A DNA stretch of 64,000 bases, from NCBI GenBank assembly GCA_005406025.1, contig BGZK01000101.1, positions 620,001-684,000 of the forward strand, given 5' to 3'. Source of the DNA: Eumeta japonica (lineage: Eukaryota > Arthropoda > Insecta > Lepidoptera > Psychidae). Below the pieces are notes generated by a model. It searched no databases and was not told where the DNA came from. It saw nothing but the letters and a program-made list of their open reading frames with translations. The translations under genes were made by a program, and so were the position numbers. Below, piece after piece: positions 35,930 to 46,542 of the stretch; within the stretch, counting starts at the first letter, position 1, and every line of letters starts with the position of its first letter.

Positions 35930-36200
35930 CAGACTTCATCATCTGGCCGATATTAAAGGACCTTATCAAGCGAAGCCACCTCAACGGCCGGAGGGGCCGC
36001 GTCGTCCTCTGATTAACAGGCATTATACTCGTCATAGATCACGCGGCCGCGTCCTCATACCGAGCTATTTCCTCCAGCCGGCGGGCCGCCGAGAGCCGCT
36101 TTACCTATGATTAAGAGCTCATAAATTGCTGGGAATTACTGCTTTAGGATGGAGATAGTTCCTCCGGTGGCCGCTCTTTCCATACGCCTCGTTTGAGCCC
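35930..36200. promoter_or_regulatory. Candidate regulatory block, GC-rich with Hox-like words
   Basis: CpG-rich pieces ('CGGCCGGAGGGGCCGCG', 'CCGGCGGGCCGCCG') alternate with 'TCTGATTAACAGG', 'GATTAAGAGC' and 'CATAAATTGCTG'. There is no repeat signature. The forward 75-codon frame across it is probably incidental. Enhancer function is inferred. Confidence 0.3.
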
Positions 36201-36296
36201 TTACCATGCGTTCCTAATGAAAATATTTTGTAACTATAACGGAAGAGGTTTTTTTTCAAAATGTTGCTCTATGCTTTTAGAATTTTAGCGCCGATC

Positions 36297-37073
36297 CACA
36301 CTGTGATGCCGTTCACGATCCGTTCTCGCTCCGGTCTCGGTCCGTTCCCGGTCCGGTAAAATATTCTTAAATAATAAAGAATCAGAGTATTCTCACTATC
36401 GTATCGCTCCAGTTCAGGTTTCGATATCGCACCGGCACCGGTTGGTCGAAAAGAATATTTGACTGGAGTGAGATCGGACTTGTCACGACTTATACCGACA
36501 GTGCGAATACGTTTTTGTTTCAACTCCAGTCTTTCTTCGGTCGTGCACGGAGACATTACATTTTCTCCTAGTCATGGCTAGTAATAAATCGTGAAATTCT
36601 GAAAAAGGTAAGTACTTCATGCGTGTGATTTATAACATTTGATTATGAATAATAAATAATCACACTATAATTATTTTCGCCAACTTTTCTATAAGCGTTT
36701 TTTCCGAGAAAAACATGTATATAGTGAAACATTTTAAAAGAATAGTTGACTGTTTTACACTTCCAATAAGTATTTTATATATAAGTGATATTTTATATAT
36801 AAAGGGAATAAATTAAATACAAATTTGTATATATTATTTCTTGGTGAAATACTAATCGAATTGGTAAAAGGCAAACGCGGCTTGCAGATTTTCAGTCACA
36901 TTACTATAGCGACAATAATTATAAAAGGAAAATTTATCGGATTATTTCGAGAAACGTCCTATATCGACCATGGGACGAGACAGACTCATGGTGGAACTAG
37001 TAGTGTAGACACAACGAGATTTGATCGGACCGAGACCGGAGCGATATCGGACCGCTAACGGCATCACAGTGTG
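36297..37073. mobile_element. 777-bp MITE with 48-bp inverted ends
   Basis: The left end 36297-36344 and the reverse complement of the right end 37026-37073 agree at 43 of 48 bases. Both start 'CACACTGTGATGCCGTT' and finish 'CTCCGGTCTCGGTCCG'. Target-site duplications are not evident: flanks are GCCGATC on the left and AATTGAA on the right, so the superfamily is uncertain. The interior has GATCGG/CGGTCC-type words next to the left end and an AT-rich centre. A 95-codon minus frame at 36269-36556 overlaps the left end and has no recognisable domain. Confidence 0.8.
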
Positions 37074-38639
37074 AATTGAACCTTATAGTCAACTAGAAAT
37101 ACTTGAATCTTGTCGTATTGTGCCGAATCTATCATTTGTAGCACAGTTTTTCTGTGCTTCTCCTTATTCTGCTGCCAGATCTACTGTTTGCAATAAAAAT
37201 TATTAATTATTACTTGCATTTCAATCAAGGACATCTCAAATTCGCAAACATTTATTTATCTATGTATGTAAAACTAAAATAAATTTTCCTTTCTCCAGGC
37301 ATGATTAAAATAACTGAATATAATATCTATGAGACTGACCAATGGACGCGAAATAATTTGTAAATACAATGTGATTTCCTATTTACTTTCGTAACACATT
37401 ACCCAGCGACGCAGGCGTTATCATTATAAATATGAAAATTATATTGCTCATTAAACAATCTATCGCTCTCAAAAAGCTTAATGAACTTTAATTATTTTTT
37501 GTATACAAATAGATCATGTCCTCAAATAAGACGTAAGGTTCTTTTCATAACCAAATGTAAAAAAAAATCCGTCTCTTTAGTCTTTGATACCTTTTCTGTC
37601 TTTTGAAGTCTTTACCTTCTTGTCTGGGAAAAAAGCGTGGATGTATATTACCAAAATCGGGATCGAGAGCACAATCGATCGATACGAAATACGAAGAAAT
37701 ACATTCCATAAACACGAGGACGAAATCATAGGCTCCCATAGACATTAAATTTGAAAGCGGACACGAAACTAATTTCCTGAGGCTTTATTGAACGTGACTT
37801 TGCTGGGTAACTTTTCTAAAGTGGATCAAAATATGTTTGTAAATTAAATAATAATAAAAATAAATTCAAGCAATTTTAATCAGCGCCAACGGGATATTCA
37901 CATACTTTTAAAATCGTTACACACCAATGTCTCGTTTGTATTGCATAGGTAAATTATATGTATACAATTTTTAAGGATTAATTGAAAATCTAAAACATGT
38001 ATTATTTCACCTGAGCATTTCATTTAAAATCGTTACGGATACTATAGCTCAAATTTCTTGCTTATTTTTGATGTTAAGAAACCGGCTTATATATATGTAA
38101 TTATTGTGTACATACTTTCGCTCTCAGCTCCGCCCGCGTGGACATGAATGAATTGTCACATCATTTATATATATATATATATATAATTGCACCATGATTT
38201 TCAATTCCGGCCCTGCTTTCGTCATAATCTTTAAAAGTGTAATAATAAGAGAGTTTGACGTGATTTAAAACTATACGTATACAATATTCTAAAAATAATT
38301 TTCTAAATTCATTAAAGGTACAGTCCCCAATCTAAAATAGTTTTGCTTGTAACTCAGCTTGTAGACAATATATCAAGATGAAAAATGCTCATTTTTCTTT
38401 AGTTTAGATCTCTATCAAACACACTTATCAAAACCTCATTCAATGCATCAAACTTTTGCGTGATGCGTCAACAAACGAATACACAAACAGACAAACTAAA
38501 ATTCTAAAAATTATTGTTTTTTGCTTTTAGTATATTATAATGACCTCTTTAAATCATTTTTTCACAAACATTTTCCAAGATGTCGGTCATTTATAGTTTA
38601 TTACAGGCAAAGATAAACAAATACTTCATCGATTGTAAT
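37074..38639. other. AT-rich DNA with minor repeat pieces
   Basis: (TA)10 lies at 38166-38185. 'CAGCTCCGCCCGCGTGGACA' at 38127-38146 is the end motif of the 'CTAGC..CCCGCGG' repeat group. Hexamer-like 'ATCGGGATCGAG' near 37655 may belong to a copy ending about 37745. No gene is supported. Confidence 0.5.
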
Positions 38640-39010
38640 AGATTGGCGGTACACGTAGGACCTTGGGCCCGTCGATAATTAACGAGTCGTGTCTACATTA
38701 AGAGTAGACCATCATTACATTATGTGGACCGGAATCCTTCATTATTGGAATAAAAGCGGCGGTAACGCGTTTTCTCCTCGATTGTACCCAGCTACGTCGC
38801 CACAGCCGGCGAACAATGGAGCGGGATCTCACACCGGAATGTTCACTTATATTAAATTGACTCGAGGATAACGAAGTTCCAAGATTTTCAGGTATCTTAC
38901 ATCGAGGCTGGCGGGGTACTCACGTGCGGCGTTAAGACGCTCAGCGGGGGTGCGGGAGGGAGGGAGGCGAGGGAGGAGAGGGGACCGAGTTAAGGGGTGA
39001 TTAAGGCGCT
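38640..39010. promoter_or_regulatory. Candidate regulatory block, GC-rich island
   Basis: GC-balanced sequence with 'CGATAATTAACGAG' (homeodomain-like) and 'CACAGCCGGCG'. A strongly G-rich purine tract at 38940-38990 ('GGGAGGGAGGGAGGCGAGG') contains four runs of three or more G and might form a G-quadruplex. There is no coding frame of note. Confidence 0.3.
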
Positions 39011-39369
39011 GGCTTTCAACGGCCTCGTCACAGTGAGACGAATATTCTTAATGTCACGTCAAAAATGTTCGTGAATATTTTTAAACGCCCGAACTACACT
39101 TTTCGGTTCGCCATACAAAAGTTTATGAGGTGAATGAGAAATTAGTAAATTTAAATTTTCATACGACGCGACTGTCGTCGTGAGACTGCAAATAAAAATG
39201 TATGGAATGCGATATCCAAAAATATGCGTATTGTGCATAAGGTAAGAGGTTACAGTATAAAAACAAAATACATTTAGTCATAAGTTGTCAAAAAAGATTA
39301 TACCCTCATCTCGTGTTCCGTTCCACGAAATTTAATAAGGTTTTCTCATCGGATTCCTTAGAGTGTAGC
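39011..39369. other. AT-rich DNA, no feature seen
   Basis: Nothing supported. Confidence 0.5.
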
Positions 39370-39600
39370 TTAAAGGACGATATTTTTTTTATTGCGATAC
39401 GGCGTAAAGAATAACCGAAATGGAAAAGGAAATATTACACGTGCACGCCGGCGCGGGCGCAGGGGCGGGCGGGACGGGGGCGGGCGCCGCCTCGTCGGCG
39501 CCGCAAATCGGACCGTGAACGGGACAATTAAAGCGTGCCGAATCCCTTTCGGGGTACAAGCCCGTAATGGGCGATCTTTACTGACATCCACTGATTAATT
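39370..39600. promoter_or_regulatory. Candidate regulatory block, very GC-rich core
   Basis: A core at 39445-39510 is nearly all G and C with many CpG ('GGGCGGGCGGGACGGGGGCG'), which offers Sp1/KLF-like sites and another possible G-quadruplex. Its 3' shoulder has 'GACAATTAAAGCG'. Opposite-strand Arg-rich frames here are composition effects. Confidence 0.3.
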
Positions 39601-41106
39601 GATTTCTGGTGTGTTTCTTCTATCGATCGATGTCTCACGAATATGTCTATCGCGGAACAAATTATCACAAATCTTAATTTTGAAATATCGTGCTTTACCA
39701 TTATGTCACGTGAATGATTTTCAATATTATATATCATGCTTTCCTTATAACATATATAGATCATTACATATTCAAAATGTACTTTAGGTCGGAGTTAGTA
39801 AATAGGTCTGAAAATATTTTAAATTTCTTACACTCGCAGTAACTTTCAAGCCTTGTTTCGCCGCTTAGGACCTACGGAGGTTTATTGTATTACGATGGGG
39901 ACTATAGGACAAATTGAAGAAGTACATATGGCTGTAACATTTTACTAATAAGATAGGGTATCTAGGGCAGAAAGTGTATGGAAATATGAATATTAGGGTT
40001 TGCCTTCAGTATTTCGATAGGAAATTCCTTATTTCTTTCTATTGAACACCTCTCCTCGTCTAAGCCTTGTGTGACGACTTGAATGCTCAAAGCGATTTCA
40101 ACTTTTTCCACTGTTGTCTCTGAATAACGCTCTACCTTCGCCAGATAATGATCCGATCTTTTCTAATCGTAGAACCAAAACTTCAAAGTAATTTCGAATG
40201 TATGAAAATGTATTAAATTTCAAAAACAAGTCTCTAATTTAGTCTCCCGATGCATACCAAAATCGTGTAGTATGTTTTCAGACTGTAATCAATGTCTTTA
40301 GATTCACTAATAGTTAAAATTTACTACACGATCGAAATTATTTGAACGCTTAACTTTAAGGAAAAAATAACTTTAAACGAATAACTTAAAATAACTTAAT
40401 GTACCAAAATCCTATTATAATAAAAACAAAAGCCATTTGCATAGTTTTATTTCTCTTTTTATTTATTCTAATCCTAATTGAATTAGTAAACTGTATTTGT
40501 TTGTGACCAAACAAACTGAAACTGAAGGTAAAACACAGTCGAGCCATTTTTGCTCGGTTTAGTACGTTCCGTTTTCTCGCTCTGAAACCAGAAAACTTTT
40601 GTATTTTTCTGTATTTTCGGTAGTAACACGGTAATGTGAGCTAAAACTTTCTATTTCAGGGTATCGCTGCTTTAGCAGAGGAAATATTCAGATGACGAAA
40701 AAGGGCTTCAAGATTTCCTGTTAAACTAAAGCCCTCTTGAGTTCTCTCAGAATTGGATTTTTAGCGAATAATATTATTCACTATTTTCTTGTTTTTGCTA
40801 TTCTTACTAAGTCATAGCTTTTATACCGCAGCTCTGTCCGGATAAATGTCTTGTAACTCCATGGCATATAATATTAGAATATTATAAATATTCCGAAATC
40901 CTCGTGGAGTCGTTATATACTTTTTATGATTCCCTAGTATCCTCAACTTATATTTCAGATATGATATTTATTATATATGCTGTGATACTGTGACATTGGA
41001 CAAATAAATAAACATATTTTTATATATTTAAATTGTCTACCACATGCACGTATTTACTCCTGTTAATGATCTCCATTATCTTGAAGACGGAAATCTGTTT
41101 GGCACA
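39601..41106. other. AT-rich DNA, no feature seen
   Basis: No open frame with protein-like content and no repeat match inside the window. Confidence 0.5.
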
Positions 41107-41409
41107 TTAAATTTTGTATTTCTTTTTCTGTACGTCTAACTTAAGTATAGAACCGGCTAAGCGCGAGTAAAACTCGCTAGGAGAGGATTGCATACTACAA
41201 GTTATAACATCACCGACTTCGTCTATTTTTATCGGACCAAAATCATTTACAACTAAAATTAAATTTTTTCGGTTCCCTACTTTCCCCACCATCAGATATC
41301 CTATGCCTTCCCAAAAGGTCGGCCACACACCGGTGACTCCTCTCGGGTTGTGAGTATTCATGTGCGGCGATGATCACTTACTTTCTGGTGGCGCATACTT
41401 GTTTGGCCC
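41107..41409 (-). CDS. Unrecognised short open frame with an upstream exon-like segment
   Basis: The minus strand has an ATG-started frame of 84 codons (41361 down to a stop at 41107). It begins 'MNTHNPRGVTGVWPTFWEG' and contains 'KNLILVVNDFGPIKIDEVGD', a mixed composition unlike the low-complexity frames around it. Just upstream, 'CTTTTTTTTATAG' followed by codons for 'DFEGPNKYAPPE' and then 'GTAAGTG' looks like a 36-nt exon with near-perfect splice signals (about 41374-41409). I know no matching protein. Chance or an old transposon fragment cannot be excluded. Confidence 0.2.
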
Positions 41410-42229
41410 TTCAAAATCTATAAAAAAAAGTTTTATAGAAATAAATAAAAGTTAAGGAATTAAAAAAATAACCCAAGGTAGAATTTGAGTTCGACTCTCT
41501 TTCGCTAAGTATGCTACCACAGACACCACTACACCATTTGAACTGATTAGTCTATAACGAAGTAATCAACACATTTGTAGGAACACAAGAATAGTGTTTT
41601 TGTTTTTTTGTATTCTCTTTTATATGTTTTAAACTCTGCATTTTCAAATTATAAACACTATATGTGCCCCGTTAAGTACTTGAGAAAGATTTGTTTTATT
41701 TTACCTGAGTAGGTCCTCACCGTCGCCTCCAATTATATTTTATTTACGTCATACATTAGTGATTTAGCCGTTTATCTTTACATAAGCGCTAAATCGCAAC
41801 TTTTCTTCTGCTAATAGATTAAAAAAAACAGTGACAGAAGAACAGAAAGACAGAAGCGAGAGTCATCTTATAACATCGCCGTTTTTTTCTCAGGTGTAAG
41901 GAAGCGAAAAAATGTATAAAAATAAACAACTATTTCATTCTAAATGGCCCTACGTTTCACGTGAACGTTAATAGGGTTGAATGCGTATCACCTTTATTTC
42001 TTAGATTTGCTATACCTTCTAACAGTATAGTATTCCTACAAAGATTCCTTTTCTTATAGAACTTGCAGAACCCTAACACAATATACATCCTAAATCTGAT
42101 TTTCTACCACTCATTACGTATTACGAGTATTACGCCACCTTCACATTTCCAATACAGGCTACTACCATCGCATACAATATAATCGCATTGGCCGTACATC
42201 ATTATTCAATGATCGTTTTATACTAAGAC
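41410..42229. other. AT-rich DNA, no feature seen
   Basis: Nothing supported. Confidence 0.5.
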
Positions 42230-42360
42230 ATCGCCTTAACGCAGCGGCCGGGCTAAGTCGTTTAGGTGATATTAAAGGCCGTGCAGACTCCTCGAGCCGG
42301 ATTAGCCGCGGCCGGTGCCCACGCCTCCGCCGCCCGCGCCGCAAAGTTCAATGTAAACAC
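42230..42360. promoter_or_regulatory. Candidate regulatory block, short GC-rich island
   Basis: About 130 bp of CpG-rich sequence ('GCGGCCGGGCTAAGTCG', 'CCGCCGCCCGCGCCGC') with sharp edges in AT-rich DNA. The 60-codon Arg-rich frame on the minus strand is a composition effect. Confidence 0.25.
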
Positions 42361-42839
42361 TCTGATACCTCGACCGCGATACTTGAAGTATATTTTTAGT
42401 CGATTCGCTCTAAATGACCGTATTTATTAGAGACCGCACTTACGGGGTATATTGGAAAAGGCGCTAACCGAGTTCACGATTATATGTGAATTGCGCGCGA
42501 CATCGACGTGACTCAATGAAAGCTTTTATGTAGTTCAGTGTACATTTGAATATTAATTTCTATTTCTTTTACACATGTAATACATTCATGATGTAAAATT
42601 ATGCTCCAATCGATCTAACGGCTTATCGTTTGGCTCAGCGTGCCGATAATTAACTTCGCATCTCGAAGAAGGAAACACGAAAGAAATCAGATTCGCGTGT
42701 CCTTGACCGGTCTGAACACGCATAATTAAAAAAAAGGACTATTAATTCTTCTCGATTCGAATTCTAATTACAGAAGGGAAACCATTAAAACTTCTCCGCC
42801 CGAATATATGTGTTGGGCATAATTTTTTTAAGCGTATCT
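42361..42839. other. Mixed DNA between two GC-richer blocks
   Basis: GC content is intermediate with CpG words and no repeat or open frame. It may belong to the same regulatory stretch. Confidence 0.3.
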
Positions 42840-43140
42840 AATTCCGGCCCGAAAATTTAAGCCGACCGACCGGCGCGGTAGCCGCGATAAATTTAATTCG
42901 CCACGAGGATAATAAACATATTTCAATTATCAGCCGGCGGACGGCCGAAGTAACGCGATTAAACAACTCTCGTTAGGAAGTCGCCGCCCGCCCTACTACC
43001 GATTGCGTTAGGATTAAAATAAAATTTGAATCATGAAATTACCGACTCCGTGGATTTTATTTATCGGCCGAGCATCCTTTTGATGTGGCTAAATCCTTTT
43101 AAACGGATCCCGTTAGGGTGAATATTAATTTTGCTCGTTT
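42840..43140. promoter_or_regulatory. Candidate regulatory block with clustered homeodomain-like words
   Basis: GC-rich words ('GACCGACCGGCGCGG', 'CAGCCGGCGGACGGCCG') alternate with 'GATAAATTTAATTC', 'AATAAACATATTTCAATTATC', 'GATTAAAC' and 'TTTTATTTATCGG' over 300 bp. This alternation is typical of insect enhancers and of no repeat seen here. No protein frame is present. Confidence 0.35.
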
Positions 43141-45355
43141 GGAGTGCCTCTTAGAAAAAACATCTGTCCCTAGTTACTTATCGGAAGAATTAGGTGTTGT
43201 TCTTGACGCCCGGTGAGACAAGTTCGAGAGTTATTGAGAAATTTGCAAAATCCGGGGAGTGATTATCGGATCATATGATTTAATGTCTAATGTGGCAAAG
43301 GAAAAATCTGTATCATCTGATACTCAGTGCGATACGTAACTACGTATCATATGAGACACGTGACAATTATTAAAGTTTTCCATTCGATATTTTTCACCGA
43401 CGTCACATGAAACATCGAACTACGTGACCCGATAATTGATCACCTAATATGTACGCCTATAAAACCAAATAGAAAATATTAAAATATTAAATTTTAAATA
43501 AAATTTAAAATTTAATTTAAAAATCTATTAAAAAAATACAAAAGAAGTATTTAAGAAATATATATTTTTTCTATTGTTTGGAAACTAAAGTTAAACAAAT
43601 TTGAAGTAAACAGAATACGTTTTCTACCAATTAAGTTATTCGAGATTTATAGTTTTTACTTATGCACATCATAAACAACCAGAACGGTTTACGTTCAAAA
43701 CAAAATTTTGTTATCCCTTCTTCTGTAGTCGCCTTAACTAATAGACACCCTGTGATATCAAATTTGTTTATTAAAGTATTCTGTTTACGATAATGTGTGT
43801 GTTTTTGCGAGGTATTATTCAGTTACGTGAATAACGACGGCTTATCACAAGCGTGTCTAATGTTTCATATTTTACGATATTAAACTACAGCATTTTTTGA
43901 GACGTACAATAATGGGATCCATTGCTATAAATAGGGATCCAATAAAATGTCTTGTCAAAGTATTTTCCAAGAAATTCTGAATACGCAATATCCATCTCTT
44001 TTCATTTCCGATTGTAGCGGTTCAATGGCTTTGAATAAAATTAAAGGCTTTGATAATCAATTTTACATTAAAGAAAAATTAACAACAATCAATTAATAAA
44101 TGTTTTTATCAGTAACACTTAGTCTATACGTCACTACAACAAATATTTAGTAAACAAAGTGGAAAATACCATAACAAAGCCTCTAGACAATGCTTTTCCT
44201 TCTAAAAATTTACTTTTCAACATAAAAAGAAACCTCGCTTAGGTAACATTACTGAAAGATATGTATTGATCAAATTTAGGGCATAGGTGTCTTGCATAAG
44301 TCGCTTCTTAGTTTGGTAGTTAAATAACCGAAATAAGTATTACTCCCTTGTAATGGATTGTCCCCCCGGGCACTTCATACATGTACCAGAATCCGAAAAA
44401 AAATTTTCCATTAAACATTACCACCATCTGGCACGTATTTTGTCACTTCTTTTTAAAACACTTTCTTTTTAAAACAGTTTTTTTTTTATTCAATGTTGAT
44501 TTTTTAATATAATCGGTCCGAAATTTGCATTAAATGCCTTCCATTTGCATTTCCAAATATATGAAAGAAAATTACGAAGGTAAGGTATAACAAATACTTT
44601 CAACAAAAATTTTTATGAGCGTAATCGGATATAATGTTCTTGAATTACTGCCGAAAAACTGCGCTTCTCAAAAAGAGACGTAAGTGCCTTCTAGATACGC
44701 TCTTTTGCTGATACACTTTAATTTACACTAGTTTAAAAGTAATAGCCGATATACGTGCTTGTTTCTCTTTTTATAGGGAAAAAAGCATAATAACGTAGTT
44801 TTTTCATCTGCAGTGCATTTCTTTGTAGTAACAGCTTCGGAACCCTACAGTGAGCATGGTCCGATATGCTCTTAGCCGTTTTTTTTATCGTTTCAAGGAT
44901 ATTATGTTATTTAAAAAGCAACAAGATAAACATTTATTTACTTATATCAAATATTAATGTTTAATGACGTCTTAGATACGAAAATGATTGACATGTATTT
45001 AATATTAACAATACAAAAAAAAAACTCGAAAATACGTGGTATATTTAATAATTTTATAATCCCAAATATTCTCTAAGTTAGTGGATTTGGTCGCTAGGCT
45101 TTATTTAGACCTTTTACACGTCTTCCATATAAATAATGTGTCAAATTAATTCCAGTAGTCATATTTATTTAGTTAGAAATAATTATTTGTTAAATTTATA
45201 CATTTTATTTTTCAGATATGTATCGTATCTATTTAGAAAGTGCGGCCAAGCGTTAAATATTAATGTAATTCGCTTGACGTGTTTCACGATAAACTTCGTC
45301 AAATATTTTCTTCATAAAGTGACTTTTTTTTTCTTTGGCGCCGGTGTTATTCAGT
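43141..45355. other. AT-rich DNA, no supported gene
   Basis: The run at 43475-43535 is an imperfect AT repeat ('AAATTTTAAAT' variants). No other feature can be supported. Confidence 0.5.
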
Positions 45356-45359
45356 TCGC

Positions 45360-45540
45360 GGCGCAACGGTAGCTCAATGGTGAAAGCGTCGCTTCGGAAC
45401 CTGGAGGTGCCGGATTAGAACCTAAGCACGAGTGATTCGACCGATAAGTTTTTGATTCGAATCACACTGTCTACCGTCTACCTCGCGGGACAGAAGCCTT
45501 CAGAAAGATTGTCGAAAAGAAGAAGAGGTGCTGAAAATTG
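45360..45540 (+). repeat. tRNA-headed SINE, family S, copy 4 (degenerate)
   Basis: Box A-like 'GGTAGCTCAATGGTGAAAGC' and a decayed box B 'CCGGATTAGAACC' are followed by 'GATTCGACCGATAAGTTTTT'. This matches the 'GACCAATGAGTTTT' word of copies 2 and 3. A sequence '..CTGTCTACCG..GGGACAG' follows. The right end is unclear. Confidence 0.5.
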
Positions 45541-45752
45541 GAGTGATAACCATACATTATGTACATATTAAACAAATATTAAGCTCAAAGCTCACACAGT
45601 TTCCCTTTAAACTTAAAATTGACTTGCTATAAACGGCCGCGCGGTGTGCACCTACAGTGACAAAAAATTGTATTTCCAACCAGAAGTTTGAACAATTTAA
45701 CGTATCTGCATCTTTGATTTCGAATAACCCACATTTTTGTTTTTCATGACCG

Positions 45753-45870
45753 ACCTAAATATCGGTACAAATAACCCGTTTCGTTAAATTATACTTGTTA
45801 TTTGTTAATGCAACTGATTAGTCAGATATTTATCCGAGCTAAATTTGAATTTGGTTAAAAGTATTTTTTT
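45753..45870 (+). repeat. Dispersed repeat R2, copy B
   Basis: 'GACCTAAATATCGGTAC', 'CTTGTTATTTGTTAATGCAA' and 'CCGAGCTAAATTTG' with 'AAAAGTATTTTTTTT' match 12681-12825 in order. Outside these blocks the two copies diverge. Confidence 0.55.
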
Positions 45871-46512
45871 TCAGTATACCCGTTGAGCTCGACCTCGAAA
45901 AATACACTTCCATATAACTAAATTATGACGTGATGTATATAACGCGTCCACACACCTGAGAGTGCTTGTAAACTAGCGCAATCTGTATCACGATTCATAA
46001 AAACAGACGACCTAGAAGAATCTAAGTGACTGGAGGGGTAACCTAGAATTTTCACGAACTGGAAATTCTCCCTGGGATTCTTTCTTGCTGCAGGTGAAGT
46101 TCTTTACTTCACAGACAATGAACATGCTAATGGATTTTCAATATAAAACAAATTTGATAACATCGATTCATTATTCGAGAAAGGGTAACAAACTAAACCT
46201 TTTCTTAATTATTTTATTTTATTTACGAAAAATGTTGTCGCATCGTTTTAAATATAGATGAAAAAAATAAGCAAACGGAATCTCATCAAGTAACAATTGG
46301 TGCTCCACGAAGTAAGTCAACTCGCTGTGAACGTACGAGTCATAAACACACAGTCACAAGAATAAGTCTACCGACTGTCAGTACACTCTCGATTTCGCTT
46401 GATATTGTTTTAAACACTTTTGTTTTTTTTTTTGTCATAAGCACAATTTCAATAAGCGATGACAGTGATCCATTATTTTGTTCAATAGTTGAACTTGAAA
46501 CATCACGGCTTC
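45871..46512. other. AT-rich DNA, no feature seen
   Basis: Nothing supported. Confidence 0.5.
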
Positions 46513-46542
46513 GCAGCCAACTGTTGACGAACAGTTGGTTGC
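46513..46542. other. Stem-loop: 13-bp arms with one mismatch, 4-nt loop
   Basis: GCAGCCAACTGTT (46513-46525) pairs with AACAGTTGGTTGC (46530-46542) around the loop GACG. Twelve of 13 positions match. It could be a hairpin in DNA or RNA, or a palindromic pair of AACTGTT/AACAGTT (Myb-like) sites. Confidence 0.6.

Noticed and set aside
45360..45440. Possible tRNA gene
   Set aside because: Box B is decayed, there is no matched acceptor stem, and the downstream sequence is shared with other SINE copies.
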